Shown in pieces: positions 1 to 11,111 of a stretch of DNA of 55,213 nt. The stretch covers positions 1 through 55,213 of the forward strand of contig JAHEDX010000019.1 of assembly GCA_024641005.1 (NCBI GenBank), given 5' to 3'. This DNA is from Acidimicrobiaceae bacterium. Its GTDB lineage: Bacteria; Actinomycetota; Acidimicrobiia; Acidimicrobiales; Ilumatobacteraceae. Made by a program: the position numbers and the translations under genes. Numbering within the stretch: the first letter of the stretch is position 1; every line of letters begins with the position of its first letter. A model generated the notes under the pieces. That model saw only the letters and a program-made list of their open reading frames with translations. It was not told the DNA's origin and ran no database searches.

Positions 1-2
1 TG

Positions 3-686
3 ATCAAGGATCGGCTCAAGACCGGCGAGATCGATCCCACCGGCGAGCACTTGCGTCCCAATGGAGACGAAGAGGTGACCGGGGGCAGTGGATCCAGCGA
101 GTCGCCGTCCGACGCGACGCGACCGGGAGACGGGCACCCGACCGACGCCGAGCCCGACGAGGTCGACCTGACCACCGAGGTTCCGACCCAGAGCATCAGG
201 TCACACCCGGCTTCTCGCGGCAAGCTGGCATCCGAGCGGGCAGGCGATCCATCTGCGGCCGACGCGGACGCGGAGGCCGTGCTCGCCGAGACACAGTTGC
301 TACCGAGCGTTCTGCTCGACCGGAGCGAGTTGTGTGCGATGACGGGCATGACCGATACCGAGCTCACCCAGCTCGAGAGTTTCGGCATCCTCGCCCCGAG
401 CCAGACGGGCGGCACGGCGTTGTACGGCGAGGATGCCGTCGAGATCGCCAAGACCGCGTGTGAGTTCCTTCGCGCTGGCGTCGACGCGAGGCATCTGCGC
501 AACTGGCGCACGTCGGCCGAGCGCGAGGCCTCGCTGTTCGAGCAACTCGTCACGCCGCGATTTCGACAACGAAACCCCGAGGCCAGAGCGGCCGCACTCA
601 GTGAGCTCAAGCGTCTCGACGCACTCGGCGCCAAGCTCCGAGCGGCGATGACACGTCAGGCACTGCGACACAATTTCGAGTCCTGA
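3..686 (+). CDS. ftsR: FtsR-like MerR-family regulator, 5' truncated by window edge
   Basis: The frame is open to the left edge, so this is the C-terminal part of a longer protein. The first visible residues (IKDRLKTGEI) look like the end of a MerR winged-helix dimerisation segment. A long acidic Pro/Gly/Ser linker follows, then a second helix-turn-helix-like region (LCAMTGMTDTELTQLESFGIL) and a basic helical tail. This two-part architecture, followed directly by a DUF151 gene and a second MerR gene, matches the mycobacterial Rv1828-Rv1829-Rv1830 order, where the first gene is the cell-division regulator FtsR. The family assignment rests on that synteny plus the visible C-terminal part; the N-terminal DNA-binding wing lies outside the window. 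An in-frame TTG at 51 is not needed as a start. Confidence 0.8.
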   Translation: MKDRLKTGEIDPTGEHLRPNGDEEVTGGSGSSESPSDATRPGDGHPTDAEPDEVDLTTEVPTQSIRSHPASRGKLASERAGDPSAADADAEAVLAETQLLPSVLLDRSELCAMTGMTDTELTQLESFGILAPSQTGGTALYGEDAVEIAKTACEFLRAGVDARHLRNWRTSAEREASLFEQLVTPRFRQRNPEARAAALSELKRLDALGAKLRAAMTRQALRHNFES

Positions 687-740
687 CCACATCGTGGATG
701 CCAGTTGAATGCCGACCAGATCGCGAAGTCGGCGGGGGAG

Positions 741-746
741 TAGGCT
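741..746 (+). promoter_or_regulatory. Leaderless -10 element for the DUF151 gene
   Basis: TAGGCT is followed by 7 nt and then the GTG at 754. This spacing places transcription initiation at or next to the start codon. No convincing -35 was seen. Confidence 0.5.
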
Positions 747-753
747 GATCCCT

Positions 754-1242
754 GTGACTCCGATGGAACTGGTGGGCGTTCGGGTCGAGATCCCGGCCAA
801 CACTCCGATGGTGCTGCTCCAAGAGCAATCCGGCGAGCACCGATTGTTGCCGATCTACATCGGTAGCCCCGAGGCGTCGGCGATCCATTACCAGCTCGAA
901 GGCATCGTGCCACCAAGGCCATTGACCCACGACCTGTTCGTGTCGGTGGTCGAGCTGTTGGGCGCCAAGCTCGACAGCGTCGTGATCACCGAAGTCCGCG
1001 ATCACACGTATTACGCCGAGCTGCATCTCACCACGCCGGCGGGCGAGCGCGTGGTGTCGAGCCGGCCGTCAGACGCGATCGCGCTGGCGGTGCGTTGCGA
1101 GGCCCCGATCTTCGCCGCCGACCAGCTACTCGACGAAGTCGGCCAGATCCCCGAGCCCGAACCGGAAGAAGAGGCCGAGGAGATCATCCACGAATTCATG
1201 GACTTCATCGAGAACGTGACTCCTGAAGATTTCGCAGGCTGA
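754..1242 (+). CDS. Bifunctional nuclease family protein (DUF151)
   Basis: A protein of 162 residues covering the whole DUF151 fold. Visible family features are the N-terminal MELVGVRVEIPANTPMVLLQ strand segment, the RLLPIYIGSPEASAI core, the phrase RPLTHDLFVSVVELLGA and the later SSRPSDAIALAVR segment, all typical of the bifunctional DNase/RNase family. The acidic C-terminus (EPEPEEEAEEI) is also common in actinobacterial members. Biochemistry is known only for distant plant and bacterial relatives; the cellular role here is unknown. The GTG at 754 is preferred over an upstream ATG at 709 because a TANNNT element ends 7 nt before it and similarity begins there. The gene sits between two MerR genes in the conserved actinobacterial order. 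Confidence 0.88.
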   Translation: MTPMELVGVRVEIPANTPMVLLQEQSGEHRLLPIYIGSPEASAIHYQLEGIVPPRPLTHDLFVSVVELLGAKLDSVVITEVRDHTYYAELHLTTPAGERVVSSRPSDAIALAVRCEAPIFAADQLLDEVGQIPEPEPEEEAEEIIHEFMDFIENVTPEDFAG

Positions 1243-1274
1243 CCAGGGGATTCACCCTGAAGTTCACGATGACA

Positions 1275-1303
1275 TTGACGGCGCGCGCGGCCGCGCGTAG
1301 GCT
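1275..1303 (+). promoter_or_regulatory. Sigma70-type promoter of the second MerR gene and gcvT
   Basis: TTGACG at 1275-1280, a 17-nt alternating GC spacer, then TAGGCT at 1298-1303. It predicts an untranslated leader of roughly 110 nt before the MerR start at 1423. This is one of the few conventional promoters with a recognisable -35 in the window. Confidence 0.6.
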
Positions 1304-1422
1304 GACATGTCCGTAGTTACACCGGTGTACGTGCGATCAGATCGGCCGTGACTCGGACCTGGTTGGGGCAGGCAGCTGCGCCCCGGACCATACGGGTGCA
1401 GCACGACGAACGGAGAGACGCG

Positions 1423-1860
1423 ATGAGCGAAGGCTTCAGCGGAACACATGCGGCGAAAGTGGTCGGTATCACCTACCGCCAACTCGACTATTGGGCACGG
1501 ACCGATCTCATTCGGCCGTCGCTGTCCGACGCGTCGGGCAGCGGAAGTCGCCGCTCGTACAGCTACAAAGATCTTCTCGAGCTGCGCGTCATCAAGACGC
1601 TGCTCGACGCCGGTATCAAGCTCGAGTCGGTTCGCGAGGTGTTCAACTACCTCCGCGAACACGTCAGCACCGATATCTCGTCGGCCCACCTGGTGATCAA
1701 CGGCAGTTCTGTCGTGCTCGCCCAGGGAGACGAACTGATCGATGTGCTCGCCAACGGCCAAGGTGTGCTCAACGTCTTGTCGCTGGCAGGCGTCAAGCAC
1801 GAGGTCGACGCCCAGCTCATCCCGCTCGGCTACGACGTGCCCGTAGCGATCGCTCAATAG
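1423..1860 (+). CDS. MerR-family transcriptional regulator (Rv1830-like)
   Basis: A protein of 145 residues with an N-terminal MerR helix-turn-helix. The segment AAKVVGITYRQLDYWART, then GSRRSYSYKDLLELRVIKTLLDAGI, is the wing and dimerisation start of the family. The C-terminal half (DVLANGQGVLNVLSLAGV) matches the small effector-less domain of Rv1830-type regulators. The start at ATG 1423 is fixed by a GGAGAG Shine-Dalgarno at 1412-1417 and by homology; an upstream in-frame ATG at 1348 would add unrelated residues. gcvT begins 8 nt after the stop, so the two are probably cotranscribed. The DNA target is unknown; control of its own promoter or of the flanking genes is possible but not shown by sequence. 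Confidence 0.85.
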   Translation: MSEGFSGTHAAKVVGITYRQLDYWARTDLIRPSLSDASGSGSRRSYSYKDLLELRVIKTLLDAGIKLESVREVFNYLREHVSTDISSAHLVINGSSVVLAQGDELIDVLANGQGVLNVLSLAGVKHEVDAQLIPLGYDVPVAIAQ

Positions 1861-1868
1861 CGGCCGAC

Positions 1869-2912
1869 GTGACCAATCGATCGCCTCTCGACACGGTGCA
1901 CCGAGCGCTGGGCGCCAAGATGGTGCCCTTCGGCGGCTGGGACATGCCGCTCGAGTACACAGGCACGATCGAAGAACACCTCGCCTGTCGATCCGACGCT
2001 GTGATGTTCGACGTGTCGCACCTCGGCACGGTTCGCCTCACCGGGCCCTCCGCATTCGACGTCCTCCAGGCCGCCTTCACGAACGACCTCGGCAAGATCG
2101 GTCCCGGGCGCGCCCAGTACACCCATCTGCTCGATGACGCAGACGGCTCGGTGCTCGACGACATCATCGTCTGGTGGCATCCAGGCGATGACCCGGTCTT
2201 CGACGTGATGCCCAACGCATCGAACACGAGCCGGGTCACCGACGCGATCGGCGGTATCGATATCACGTCCACGCGAGCGGTGATCGCGGTGCAGGGCCCC
2301 AACGCTCGTGAGCGGGTCGGCACGGTTTTTCCTGAAGCCGCTGCGGCCGGTCGATTCAAGGTCACTCGCTGCACGTGGAACGGCCAGCCCGTCGTGGCGG
2401 CCGGGACCGGATACACCGGTGAGCCGGGCATCGAGCTCGCGGTGCCGTCCGAGGTCGCTGCCTCGCTATGGGCCGACCTCGCCGCGGCAGGCATCCGCCC
2501 GGCCGGGCTGGGCGCCAGGGACACGCTCCGGCTCGAAGCCGGGTTACCGCTGCACGGCCACGAGTTGGGGCCGGGCATCACCCCGCTCCAGGCCGGACTG
2601 TCTTGGGTGGTCGCATTCGACAAACCAGAATTCCGGGGACGCTCGGCACTGATCGACGAGCGCGAACGCGGCGTACATCGGCGGCTCCGCGGCATCGCAA
2701 CCGAGGGTCGGCGCCCACCGCGAAGCGGCTGTGCCGTGTACTGCGACGACAGTGAGGTCGGCGGCGTCAGCTCGGGCAACTACTCGCCAGTCCTCGAGCA
2801 CGGCATCGCACTGGCCTTCGTCCGGCCCGATGTGGCTATCGGTGCTGCTGTCGAGGTCGACGTGCGAGGGACGCGCCTGGCCGGCACCGTGGTGCCACTG
2901 CCTTTCGTCTGA
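1869..2912 (+). CDS. gcvT: Aminomethyltransferase, glycine cleavage T protein
   Basis: A protein of 347 residues, normal for GcvT. It transfers the methylene carbon of the lipoyl-bound aminomethyl group to tetrahydrofolate and releases ammonia. Family marks seen are [14 protein letters not shown] near the N-terminus, MFDVSHLG, the folate-domain phrase [12 protein letters not shown], and [20 protein letters not shown] in the C-terminal half. The GTG at 1869 lies 8 nt after the preceding MerR stop; no strong SD is visible, so translation may be coupled. The stop at 2910-2912 overlaps a perfect 10-bp palindrome (2909-2918) that also spans the stop of the convergent gene. gcvP is on the opposite strand about 2.6 kb away, and gcvH and lpd are not in the window. 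Confidence 0.95.
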   Translation: MTNRSPLDTVHRALGAKMVPFGGWDMPLEYTGTIEEHLACRSDAVMFDVSHLGTVRLTGPSAFDVLQAAFTNDLGKIGPGRAQYTHLLDDADGSVLDDIIVWWHPGDDPVFDVMPNASNTSRVTDAIGGIDITSTRAVIAVQGPNARERVGTVFPEAAAAGRFKVTRCTWNGQPVVAAGTGYTGEPGIELAVPSEVAASLWADLAAAGIRPAGLGARDTLRLEAGLPLHGHELGPGITPLQAGLSWVVAFDKPEFRGRSALIDERERGVHRRLRGIATEGRRPPRSGCAVYCDDSEVGGVSSGNYSPVLEHGIALAFVRPDVAIGAAVEVDVRGTRLAGTVVPLPFV

Positions 2913-2914
2913 CG

Positions 2915-3604
2915 TCAGGCCGGCTTCTTGGTGGCGGCCTTCTTGGCAGCCGATTTCTTCGGTGCTGCCTTCTTGGCGACCGGCTTCTTGGTGGCGGCCT
3001 TCTTGGCAGCCGATTTCTTCGGTGCTGCCTTCTTGGCCGCCGTCGTGGCACGAGCACCCGGCGTGGTGGTGATCGTCTTGGCCACGGGAGCAGTGGGAGT
3101 CGGCGACGGGGTCGTCGAGCGCTGACCTCCCGATCCGGGCATCCGGAACCCACCGAACAGGCCGCCCGCGTTCTCGGCGAAGCTGGTGAGCGGTGCGAGA
3201 CGCTTCGACATCTCGCTCACGGCCCCCATGAAATCACCCAGCTGATTGGGCAGCGTTGCGAAACCCGGGGAGCTGAGCACATCGACCATCCGTTCGATGT
3301 TCGGAGCCGCTGCCCGCACCGGTGCCTCGAGCAGCTTGGCCATTTCGTCGGCGGCCTGCACCGATCGGGTGATCTGCGGGATCATCGCCCGAATCGGCTC
3401 CTCGATGTCACCCACCAACCGGTTGACCCGCGTCGCCGTCTCGTTGAGATTCTCCATGGTGCGATTCAGGTTCTCGATCGTCCGCAAGAGCTCGTCGGCA
3501 CCTCGACGTATCTGTTCGACGGCACGAATGCCCCCGGCGATCGGCGCCGCCAACAGGTTGATCACATCGGCCAAGCCATCGGATCGTCCGAATTCGTCGT
3601 TCAT
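2915..3604 (-). CDS. Helical protein with Lys/Ala/Pro-rich histone-like tail
   Basis: A protein of 229 residues. The first 130 or so are predicted helix-rich with regular heptad-like spacing ([20 protein letters not shown], and a segment with [20 protein letters not shown]), resembling phasin or apolipoprotein-like amphipathic helices. A Gly/Phe stretch ([11 protein letters not shown]) and a Ser/Thr/Pro linker follow. The last 50 or so residues repeat [18 protein letters not shown], like the tails of histone H1-like and some mycobacterial nucleoid or envelope proteins. The tail is encoded by a nearly exact 60-bp tandem duplication. The start at ATG 3604 is chosen because TAGCCT ends 7 nt upstream. 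It could bind DNA, lipid or polymer surfaces; no specific function is assigned. Confidence 0.7.
   Translation of the reverse strand: MNDEFGRSDGLADVINLLAAPIAGGIRAVEQIRRGADELLRTIENLNRTMENLNETATRVNRLVGDIEEPIRAMIPQITRSVQAADEMAKLLEAPVRAAAPNIERMVDVLSSPGFATLPNQLGDFMGAVSEMSKRLAPLTSFAENAGGLFGGFRMPGSGGQRSTTPSPTPTAPVAKTITTTPGARATTAAKKAAPKKSAAKKAATKKPVAKKAAPKKSAAKKAATKKPA
2921..3040. repeat. 60-bp tandem duplication in the Lys/Ala-rich tail
   Basis: Two copies of a 60-bp unit begin at 2921 and 2981 and are nearly identical at the DNA level; the second copy diverges only near its end. Such low divergence suggests recent duplication or ongoing copy-number change by slippage. It encodes the repeating [18 protein letters not shown] tail of the minus-strand gene. 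Confidence 0.9.
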
Positions 3605-3611
3605 GGCCAGC

Positions 3612-3617
3612 AGGCTA
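3612..3617 (-). promoter_or_regulatory. Leaderless -10 for the Lys/Ala-rich protein
   Basis: TAGCCT on the minus strand, 7 nt before the ATG at 3604. No SD is present. Confidence 0.5.
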
Positions 3618-3671
3618 GGTGACCTGGCACGTTCGAGCATGCTTCTGCAGAGCCGGCCCACCCGCCGGCAC

Positions 3672-5417
3672 CTAGGGCGGCGTCGTCGAGGTACTGGTCG
3701 TCGACGTACTCGACGTGGACGTACTGGTACTGGACGTACTGGTCGTGGATGTACTCGTCGTGCTGCTCACCGGGAGCGACGTCGTGCTCGTGCTGGTGCT
3801 CGTGGTCGACGTGCTGGTGCTGCTGGTGGTCGTCGACGTGCTCGTGCTGGTGCTGCTCGTCGTCGAAGTGCTCGTCGGTAGGGTCGTGGTGGGGGCAGGT
3901 GTCGGCGGCGCCGGCGTCGCCTGGTAAGGGGCGTAGATGACCATCGGTCGATACCGATAGGGCGCATTCCAAGCATCGCGCCGCATGTCGCGAGCGTTGT
4001 TGGAAACGGTGATCAGTACCGAGCCGTAGCCGTCACGCCACGGCAACGGCTGCGCGTGGTAGGTGTTCATCGTGGGATCGCCATTGCGAGGAGGCAGCGG
4101 GCTGTACTGCACTGTCGTCCACGGCCCCCACGCATGGGGAGCCACATCGACCGCCAGATGATCACCCCAGTAACCGTCGACGGCTGTCGCAGCGACCCAC
4201 TGGCCGTCGAGATAGCGCGGTTGCATCGGGTTCTCGGCCCAGAATCGGCTGACGATCGGCACTGCGTCAGCTGGATTCGGCGACCAGCCATCGGCCGTGC
4301 GGTAGTCGGGGGTGGCAGTCAAGCGTCCACGCGGTACGCGTGCCAGCCACATGTCGGTCGCCGAGTGTGGACCGTTCCAGAAGCCGCCTTCGCTGAGGAG
4401 GTTCTGCTCGAAGGTGTTACCGAACAGGTACGTGTAACTGCTGTCGGAGCTGACCGCATAGCCATAGATCGGGGCGACCCCGCTGTTCGGCGCCAGGAAG
4501 AACGAGGTTCGTCGAAGTGTCGCAGCGTCGTAGCTCGCCAGGAAGGTTCGCTGCGGATGCCAACCCAGACCGTCGGGCGGGTCGGGGTCATAGGGGTCCT
4601 TGATCATCTCGGCCCAGAACACCCACAGCTGACCGTCGACCAGTTCGCCTCCCATTGGCCAGTACCACTTGGTACGGAGGTCGGCACTTCCGTCACCCAC
4701 CTCGAACGCGTCGGGCCGATCCGCCGAGCCACCGTGCAGCAGCTGGAAACACGCACCCTGCTGTACCAAGGCAGCGTTGTGCACGAATCGCGCCGACCCG
4801 AGGGTGTCGACGGTGCCGGAGTGATCGACAAACGCGTCCTGGAAGATCCAGAGGTATCGGTCGCCGCCCAGTCGATAGACGTGCTGGTAGTCCCACCCGA
4901 GTACCGGGCCCACCCGATCCGCCAGAAAGCGGTCGAGCGATGCCACCGACACGTCCCGGGCGCATCCCACGTCGGTGCCGAGATGTCCGCCGGCGGTCAC
5001 CCTCGTGCTGGCCGCCCACGGCGGGGGAGCGATCGTGCTGGGCGGCGGCTCGTCGACGTCGATCTCTGCGGGGGCCGGACGGGCAACCACGCCGGGCGCG
5101 TCCTCGTCGATGTCGAGTTCGTAATCGTCGAGACCCGGCACCGTGACGGACGGCCGTGTGATCGTGGTCGTGGTCGTACTGGATCTGGAGACCGGACCGA
5201 TCGTCGTCGACGTGATGTCATCTCGGGCCACCGCGCTCGTGCTGCTCGAGGGAGCGCTCGAAGACGTCGGCGCCGTGGCATCGGCACCGGTCAGTCGATC
5301 TGGTGTCTCCTCCCCGGTGACGAGCACGACTCCGAGCAGGAGCCCCAGCACCACCAGCCCGCCGACGAGCACGAACCACCGCCGGTCTGCTGAACGCATG
5401 CGGTCGCTCAGGGTCAC
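3672..5417 (-). CDS. Membrane-anchored propeller-like extracytoplasmic protein with Ser/Thr tail
   Basis: A protein of 581 residues. A short basic N-terminus is followed by one membrane segment (about residues 14-35, WFVLVGGLVVLGLLLGVVLV), so the rest lies outside the cell. A Ser/Thr/Pro linker (35-130) precedes a globular domain of about 370 residues with repeated aromatic motifs (YLWIFQDAFV, KWYWPMGGELVDGQLWVFWA, YTYLFGNTFEQNL, SRFWAENPMQPRYLDGQW). That resembles five-bladed propeller families such as DUF4185 or DUF5005, although no catalytic set is recognisable. The last 70 or so residues are almost pure Ser/Thr. The GTG start at 5417 lies 6 nt after TACCTT. It may bind or cleave a surface glycan; that is inference from fold resemblance only. 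Confidence 0.7.
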   Translation of the reverse strand: MTLSDRMRSADRRWFVLVGGLVVLGLLLGVVLVTGEETPDRLTGADATAPTSSSAPSSSTSAVARDDITSTTIGPVSRSSTTTTTITRPSVTVPGLDDYELDIDEDAPGVVARPAPAEIDVDEPPPSTIAPPPWAASTRVTAGGHLGTDVGCARDVSVASLDRFLADRVGPVLGWDYQHVYRLGGDRYLWIFQDAFVDHSGTVDTLGSARFVHNAALVQQGACFQLLHGGSADRPDAFEVGDGSADLRTKWYWPMGGELVDGQLWVFWAEMIKDPYDPDPPDGLGWHPQRTFLASYDAATLRRTSFFLAPNSGVAPIYGYAVSSDSSYTYLFGNTFEQNLLSEGGFWNGPHSATDMWLARVPRGRLTATPDYRTADGWSPNPADAVPIVSRFWAENPMQPRYLDGQWVAATAVDGYWGDHLAVDVAPHAWGPWTTVQYSPLPPRNGDPTMNTYHAQPLPWRDGYGSVLITVSNNARDMRRDAWNAPYRYRPMVIYAPYQATPAPPTPAPTTTLPTSTSTTSSTSTSTSTTTSSTSTSTTSTSTSTTSLPVSSTTSTSTTSTSSTSTSTSSTSTTSTSTTPP

Positions 5418-5423
5418 GACGAC

Positions 5424-5429
5424 AAGGTA
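5424..5429 (-). promoter_or_regulatory. Leaderless -10 for the propeller-like gene
   Basis: TACCTT on the minus strand, 6 nt upstream of the GTG at 5417. Confidence 0.45.
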
Positions 5430-5488
5430 ATCGCTCGGTCGACGGCGTCGACCGCGCGTTCACACGTGGCAGATGCCGCGACGCGACC

Positions 5489-8338
<2,850 letters not shown>

Positions 8339-8366
8339 TGGACCTCCGATTGACATCGTTGTTCGT

Positions 8367-8560
8367 GCCCCCGCTGTCATCGGTACCTGAGAGTTTCACC
8401 CTGGAAAGGGCTTTCCCCGTGGGTGAGGTGGTGCGGACACCGCCTGCTTTTCAGCGTTGCCTCGCCCGACCGGTCCGTGTGCCTGAGAGATTCCGGGGTG
8501 GTTGCTCCTTCGGCGTCGTCACCACTGGCTGTGGCGCCGACTCTCCCGAGCGGGTTCTGC
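8367..8560 (-). ncRNA. Tandem glycine riboswitch upstream of gcvP
   Basis: On the minus strand the first aptamer shows GGGAGAG (8543-8549), then GCCGAAGGAGCAA near 8502-8516, and CTCTCAGGCA (8480-8489) followed by GGAC. These are the conserved blocks of the glycine class. The second aptamer shows GGGGAAAGCCC around 8410-8420, AACTCTCAGG (8386-8395) and the terminal GACAG at about 8373-8378. Together they form the two-aptamer arrangement known to bind glycine and switch on glycine-cleavage genes. The element ends about 30 nt before the chosen gcvP start, with the SD at 8342-8347 downstream of it. The expression platform (terminator versus SD masking) could not be resolved by eye. Confidence 0.93.
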
Positions 8561-8570
8561 GACACCTCGA

Positions 8571-8576
8571 ACGCTA
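8571..8576 (-). promoter_or_regulatory. Candidate -10 of the gcvP riboswitch transcript
   Basis: TAGCGT on the minus strand overlaps the TAG stop codon of the upstream CapA-like gene (8574-8576). Initiation about 7 nt downstream would start the transcript at the 5' edge of the riboswitch. No good -35 was seen; readthrough from the upstream gene is an alternative. Confidence 0.4.
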
Positions 8577-10979
8577 CACGTTCGTACAGCCGGACACCGT
8601 TACCTCGAAACGTTCGGTCTCGGCCGCACGTAGGGCGTCGACCTCGGTCCACATCGGCAGTGGGGTCTGGGGGGCTGGGCGCCATTCGAGCAGGCGGAAG
8701 TTGTCGATCGCGACAGTCCCACGAAAGGAGGGCGCGGCGAGCACCGTGACCATCACCGCATCAGCGGTGGCGGTTCCCGAACTCGCGAACACGGCCGGGT
8801 CGATCGGGACCACCATGCCTCGCCACTCCTCCGTCTGCCCCGTGTCGACGGGGAGCTCGACACTTCGGAGCAGCCCGGAGGTCGGGTCGCTCGTGGGGTC
8901 CGACGCATCCACGTAGAACACATCGAGGCGAATCGTGACCGCCTCTGCCCGGTCGGTGCGAGCATCGAACTCGAGCGTGTACGACGGGGTGCCATCAGCG
9001 GGGTTGCCGCTGTCGGAGTCGTAGATCCGATGGGCGGCGAGCGTCGATCGGGCAACGAAACGTGTCATCACCGTCCGGTTGGCGTTGGTGTCCAGTTGCA
9101 GCGCGTCGTCGGTGGGGTCGGGGCTGGATCCTTGTGTCAGGCCCCAGCTGTCGACGTCGTCGGGCGTGACCCAGTGCATCGGTGATCCGCGCTCGCCGTC
9201 GGCCGTCATGTCGTCGAACCGCCCCCAGCCGAAGAGGTCGACACCATATTCGACACCTTCGGGCAGCTCGTCGGCGCGCAGGGCGAGGCACGGCGGGACG
9301 GATGCCGATTCGATCGGGCCGGCCTGCATCGCGATCTTGTTCTCGATGCGCCCGTGTCGGATGACGCCGGTGTTGCGATCGAAAGCGACAGTGGCAGGCT
9401 CGACACCCGGGATCACCTCGTCGAGCAACACGCCGCCGACCGAGAACCCTTCGATCCGCTCGCTCTCCGCGGGCAGCGCCGACCGCGTGTCGATCAGGCG
9501 CACGATGCGTTCTGCGGCGTCGCCCGCGACGGGTACCGGTCGGTACCCGACCAGCATGACCGGCAGCAACGATGCCTGCACCACGCCGGCATCGTCGATC
9601 ACGACCCGCAGCAGGGCGGAGGGAAAGGTCGCGAGGAAGTCCTGATCGAACACGAGGTTGCCCAGGCTGTACGCGATCAGCCGCCCTTGGTACCACTCGA
9701 CACCCTGCAACACGTGCGGGTGATGCGAGATCACCATGTCGGCACCGTCGTCGATCGCATCGTGCGAGATCTGTCGGACGAACGTGCCTTTGACGGTGGC
9801 GAACTGGTATCCCGCGTGGAACTGGACGACCACGGCGCCGGCGCCTTCGGATCGGAGCCGCTCGATCTCTGCCTTGACCACATCGCGGTCGTAGGCCGCC
9901 GCGCCGCCGTGCCCGCGGCGCGCGACCCAGTCCTGCAGTTCGGGATAGGCGTCTTGTGCCGTGAGGGCGGCCCACAACGCAGCGTCTGCCTCAGGAGCCA
10001 GGTCCGGCTCGATCGAGCGATATATGTCCCAGGCGTCTCCCGGCCGACGCCTCGCGGTCGGAACGAATGACGCATCACCGACCGCACCGAACCCGAACAT
10101 TCGAGCGTCATATTGCCAAGCATCAGCTGGGGCCAGGTCGACGGGGACCGCTGCCTCGCCAGAGGGCAGGCTGTCGTTGACGAAATCGCCGTCGACGGTG
10201 GTGACCGAGATGACTCCCACCTGTCGACTGCCGGCCGTGACCAGTGCCCCCCGGATCGCATCTGTCGGCGTCAGCCCGGCGCCGGCGTGTGGCATGCCGG
10301 CATCGTCGAGGATGCCGAGGGTCGATCGAACGCCGGCGTCACGCCAGTCGTAGGCGTGGTTGTTGCCGAGCGTGACGAGATCGACGCCGAGTTCGTCGAA
10401 CGCGGCCAGGATCGACGGGGGCGACTGCAGCAAGAATCGCTTGCCGGCGTACGCGTCGTCATCGGGTAGCTCACCGATGACCGTCTCGGAGTTCACGATG
10501 GTGGCATCCGCTGCGGCGCTGATCACCCCGAGGTCCGCCACCACCGAACGCGCCCCGGTGTCGCTGTCGGCGATCGCGGTACCGAGCTGCGTCGGCTCTT
10601 GGTACCGGCGGCCGAGCATCACGTCACCCCCGAAGTGCACCACGCTCCGCGGACCATGAGGGCCCTGTCGGGCGAGCAGCGTGACCGTCACGTCGTCGTC
10701 ACGAGGCGCGACGACGACAGGTTCGGGCAGCATGCCCTCGGCGGTGACGACACCGGCGACCGGCCCGCTGATCTCGATCTCGATCCGGCCGGATGCATCG
10801 GCGGCGTGCGAGACGCCACCGAACTCGTACGAGGCCGAGACGACCGGATCACCCGCCTCGTCCACCAGTAGCACCACGACGGGATCCACGACGTCGAGGC
10901 GGGTCGACCGTTGTGGCCCGAACGAACATGCCGGCAGGACGATCACCGCGCACAGCAGGAGAGCTGGGACCCGCTTCAT
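8574..10979 (-). CDS. CapA-family lipoprotein with C-terminal beta-sandwich-like domain
   Basis: A protein of 801 residues. A lipoprotein signal peptide is clear: basic start, hydrophobic stretch and lipobox LPAC with Cys18. After a small carboxypeptidase-regulatory-like domain (about 30-105) comes the CapA/PgsA metallophosphatase-like domain: FGGDVMLGR (the metal-binding GD motif), NSETVIG, TLGNNHAYDW, VVQFHAGYQF and ISHHPHVLQGVEWY. CapA proteins are tied to poly-gamma-glutamate capsules, but many are of unknown substrate, and no capB or capC is nearby. The last 200 or so residues (YTLEFDARTD ... GTVAIDNFRLLEW) look like a carbohydrate-binding jelly roll. Anchoring outside the membrane and a glycan-binding tail suggest a cell-surface polymer hydrolase; this is inference. 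The ATG start at 10979 follows TACTGT by 9 nt. Confidence 0.85.
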   Translation of the reverse strand: MKRVPALLLCAVIVLPACSFGPQRSTRLDVVDPVVVLLVDEAGDPVVSASYEFGGVSHAADASGRIEIEISGPVAGVVTAEGMLPEPVVVAPRDDDVTVTLLARQGPHGPRSVVHFGGDVMLGRRYQEPTQLGTAIADSDTGARSVVADLGVISAAADATIVNSETVIGELPDDDAYAGKRFLLQSPPSILAAFDELGVDLVTLGNNHAYDWRDAGVRSTLGILDDAGMPHAGAGLTPTDAIRGALVTAGSRQVGVISVTTVDGDFVNDSLPSGEAAVPVDLAPADAWQYDARMFGFGAVGDASFVPTARRRPGDAWDIYRSIEPDLAPEADAALWAALTAQDAYPELQDWVARRGHGGAAAYDRDVVKAEIERLRSEGAGAVVVQFHAGYQFATVKGTFVRQISHDAIDDGADMVISHHPHVLQGVEWYQGRLIAYSLGNLVFDQDFLATFPSALLRVVIDDAGVVQASLLPVMLVGYRPVPVAGDAAERIVRLIDTRSALPAESERIEGFSVGGVLLDEVIPGVEPATVAFDRNTGVIRHGRIENKIAMQAGPIESASVPPCLALRADELPEGVEYGVDLFGWGRFDDMTADGERGSPMHWVTPDDVDSWGLTQGSSPDPTDDALQLDTNANRTVMTRFVARSTLAAHRIYDSDSGNPADGTPSYTLEFDARTDRAEAVTIRLDVFYVDASDPTSDPTSGLLRSVELPVDTGQTEEWRGMVVPIDPAVFASSGTATADAVMVTVLAAPSFRGTVAIDNFRLLEWRPAPQTPLPMWTEVDALRAAETERFEVTVSGCTNV

Positions 10980-10988
10980 CGCCGTTCA

Positions 10989-10994
10989 ACAGTA
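10989..10994 (-). promoter_or_regulatory. Near-leaderless -10 for the CapA-like gene
   Basis: TACTGT on the minus strand, 9 nt upstream of the ATG at 10979. Confidence 0.4.
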
Positions 10995-11111
10995 GGTGGC
11001 CCGGTTGCGGTGCCGGGCGATGCCGCTGCGTCGGGCACGAGCGAGCACAGGACCGGAGCGGACGCTGAGGGTCCACATCGTTCGGGCGTCGGCAACGTGT
11101 CGGTCACTGGT

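Noticed and set aside
3680-3900. Short repetitive DNA resembling a CRISPR array or microsatellite
   Set aside because: No constant repeat with unique spacers. It is the Ser/Thr-rich coding tail of the propeller-like protein.
4056-5393. Long plus-strand open frame opposite the propeller-like gene; similar long antisense frames at 5537-7393, 15989-17671, 25503-27098, 38867-40270 and 43118-44845
   Set aside because: Each lies wholly antisense to a gene with clear conserved motifs. In GC-rich DNA the opposite strand rarely has stops. Their translations are Arg/Gly-rich with no domain signature.
8378-8380. ATG at 8380 as the gcvP start
   Set aside because: It lies inside the conserved 3' end of the riboswitch aptamer and has no SD; family alignment begins about 14 residues later.
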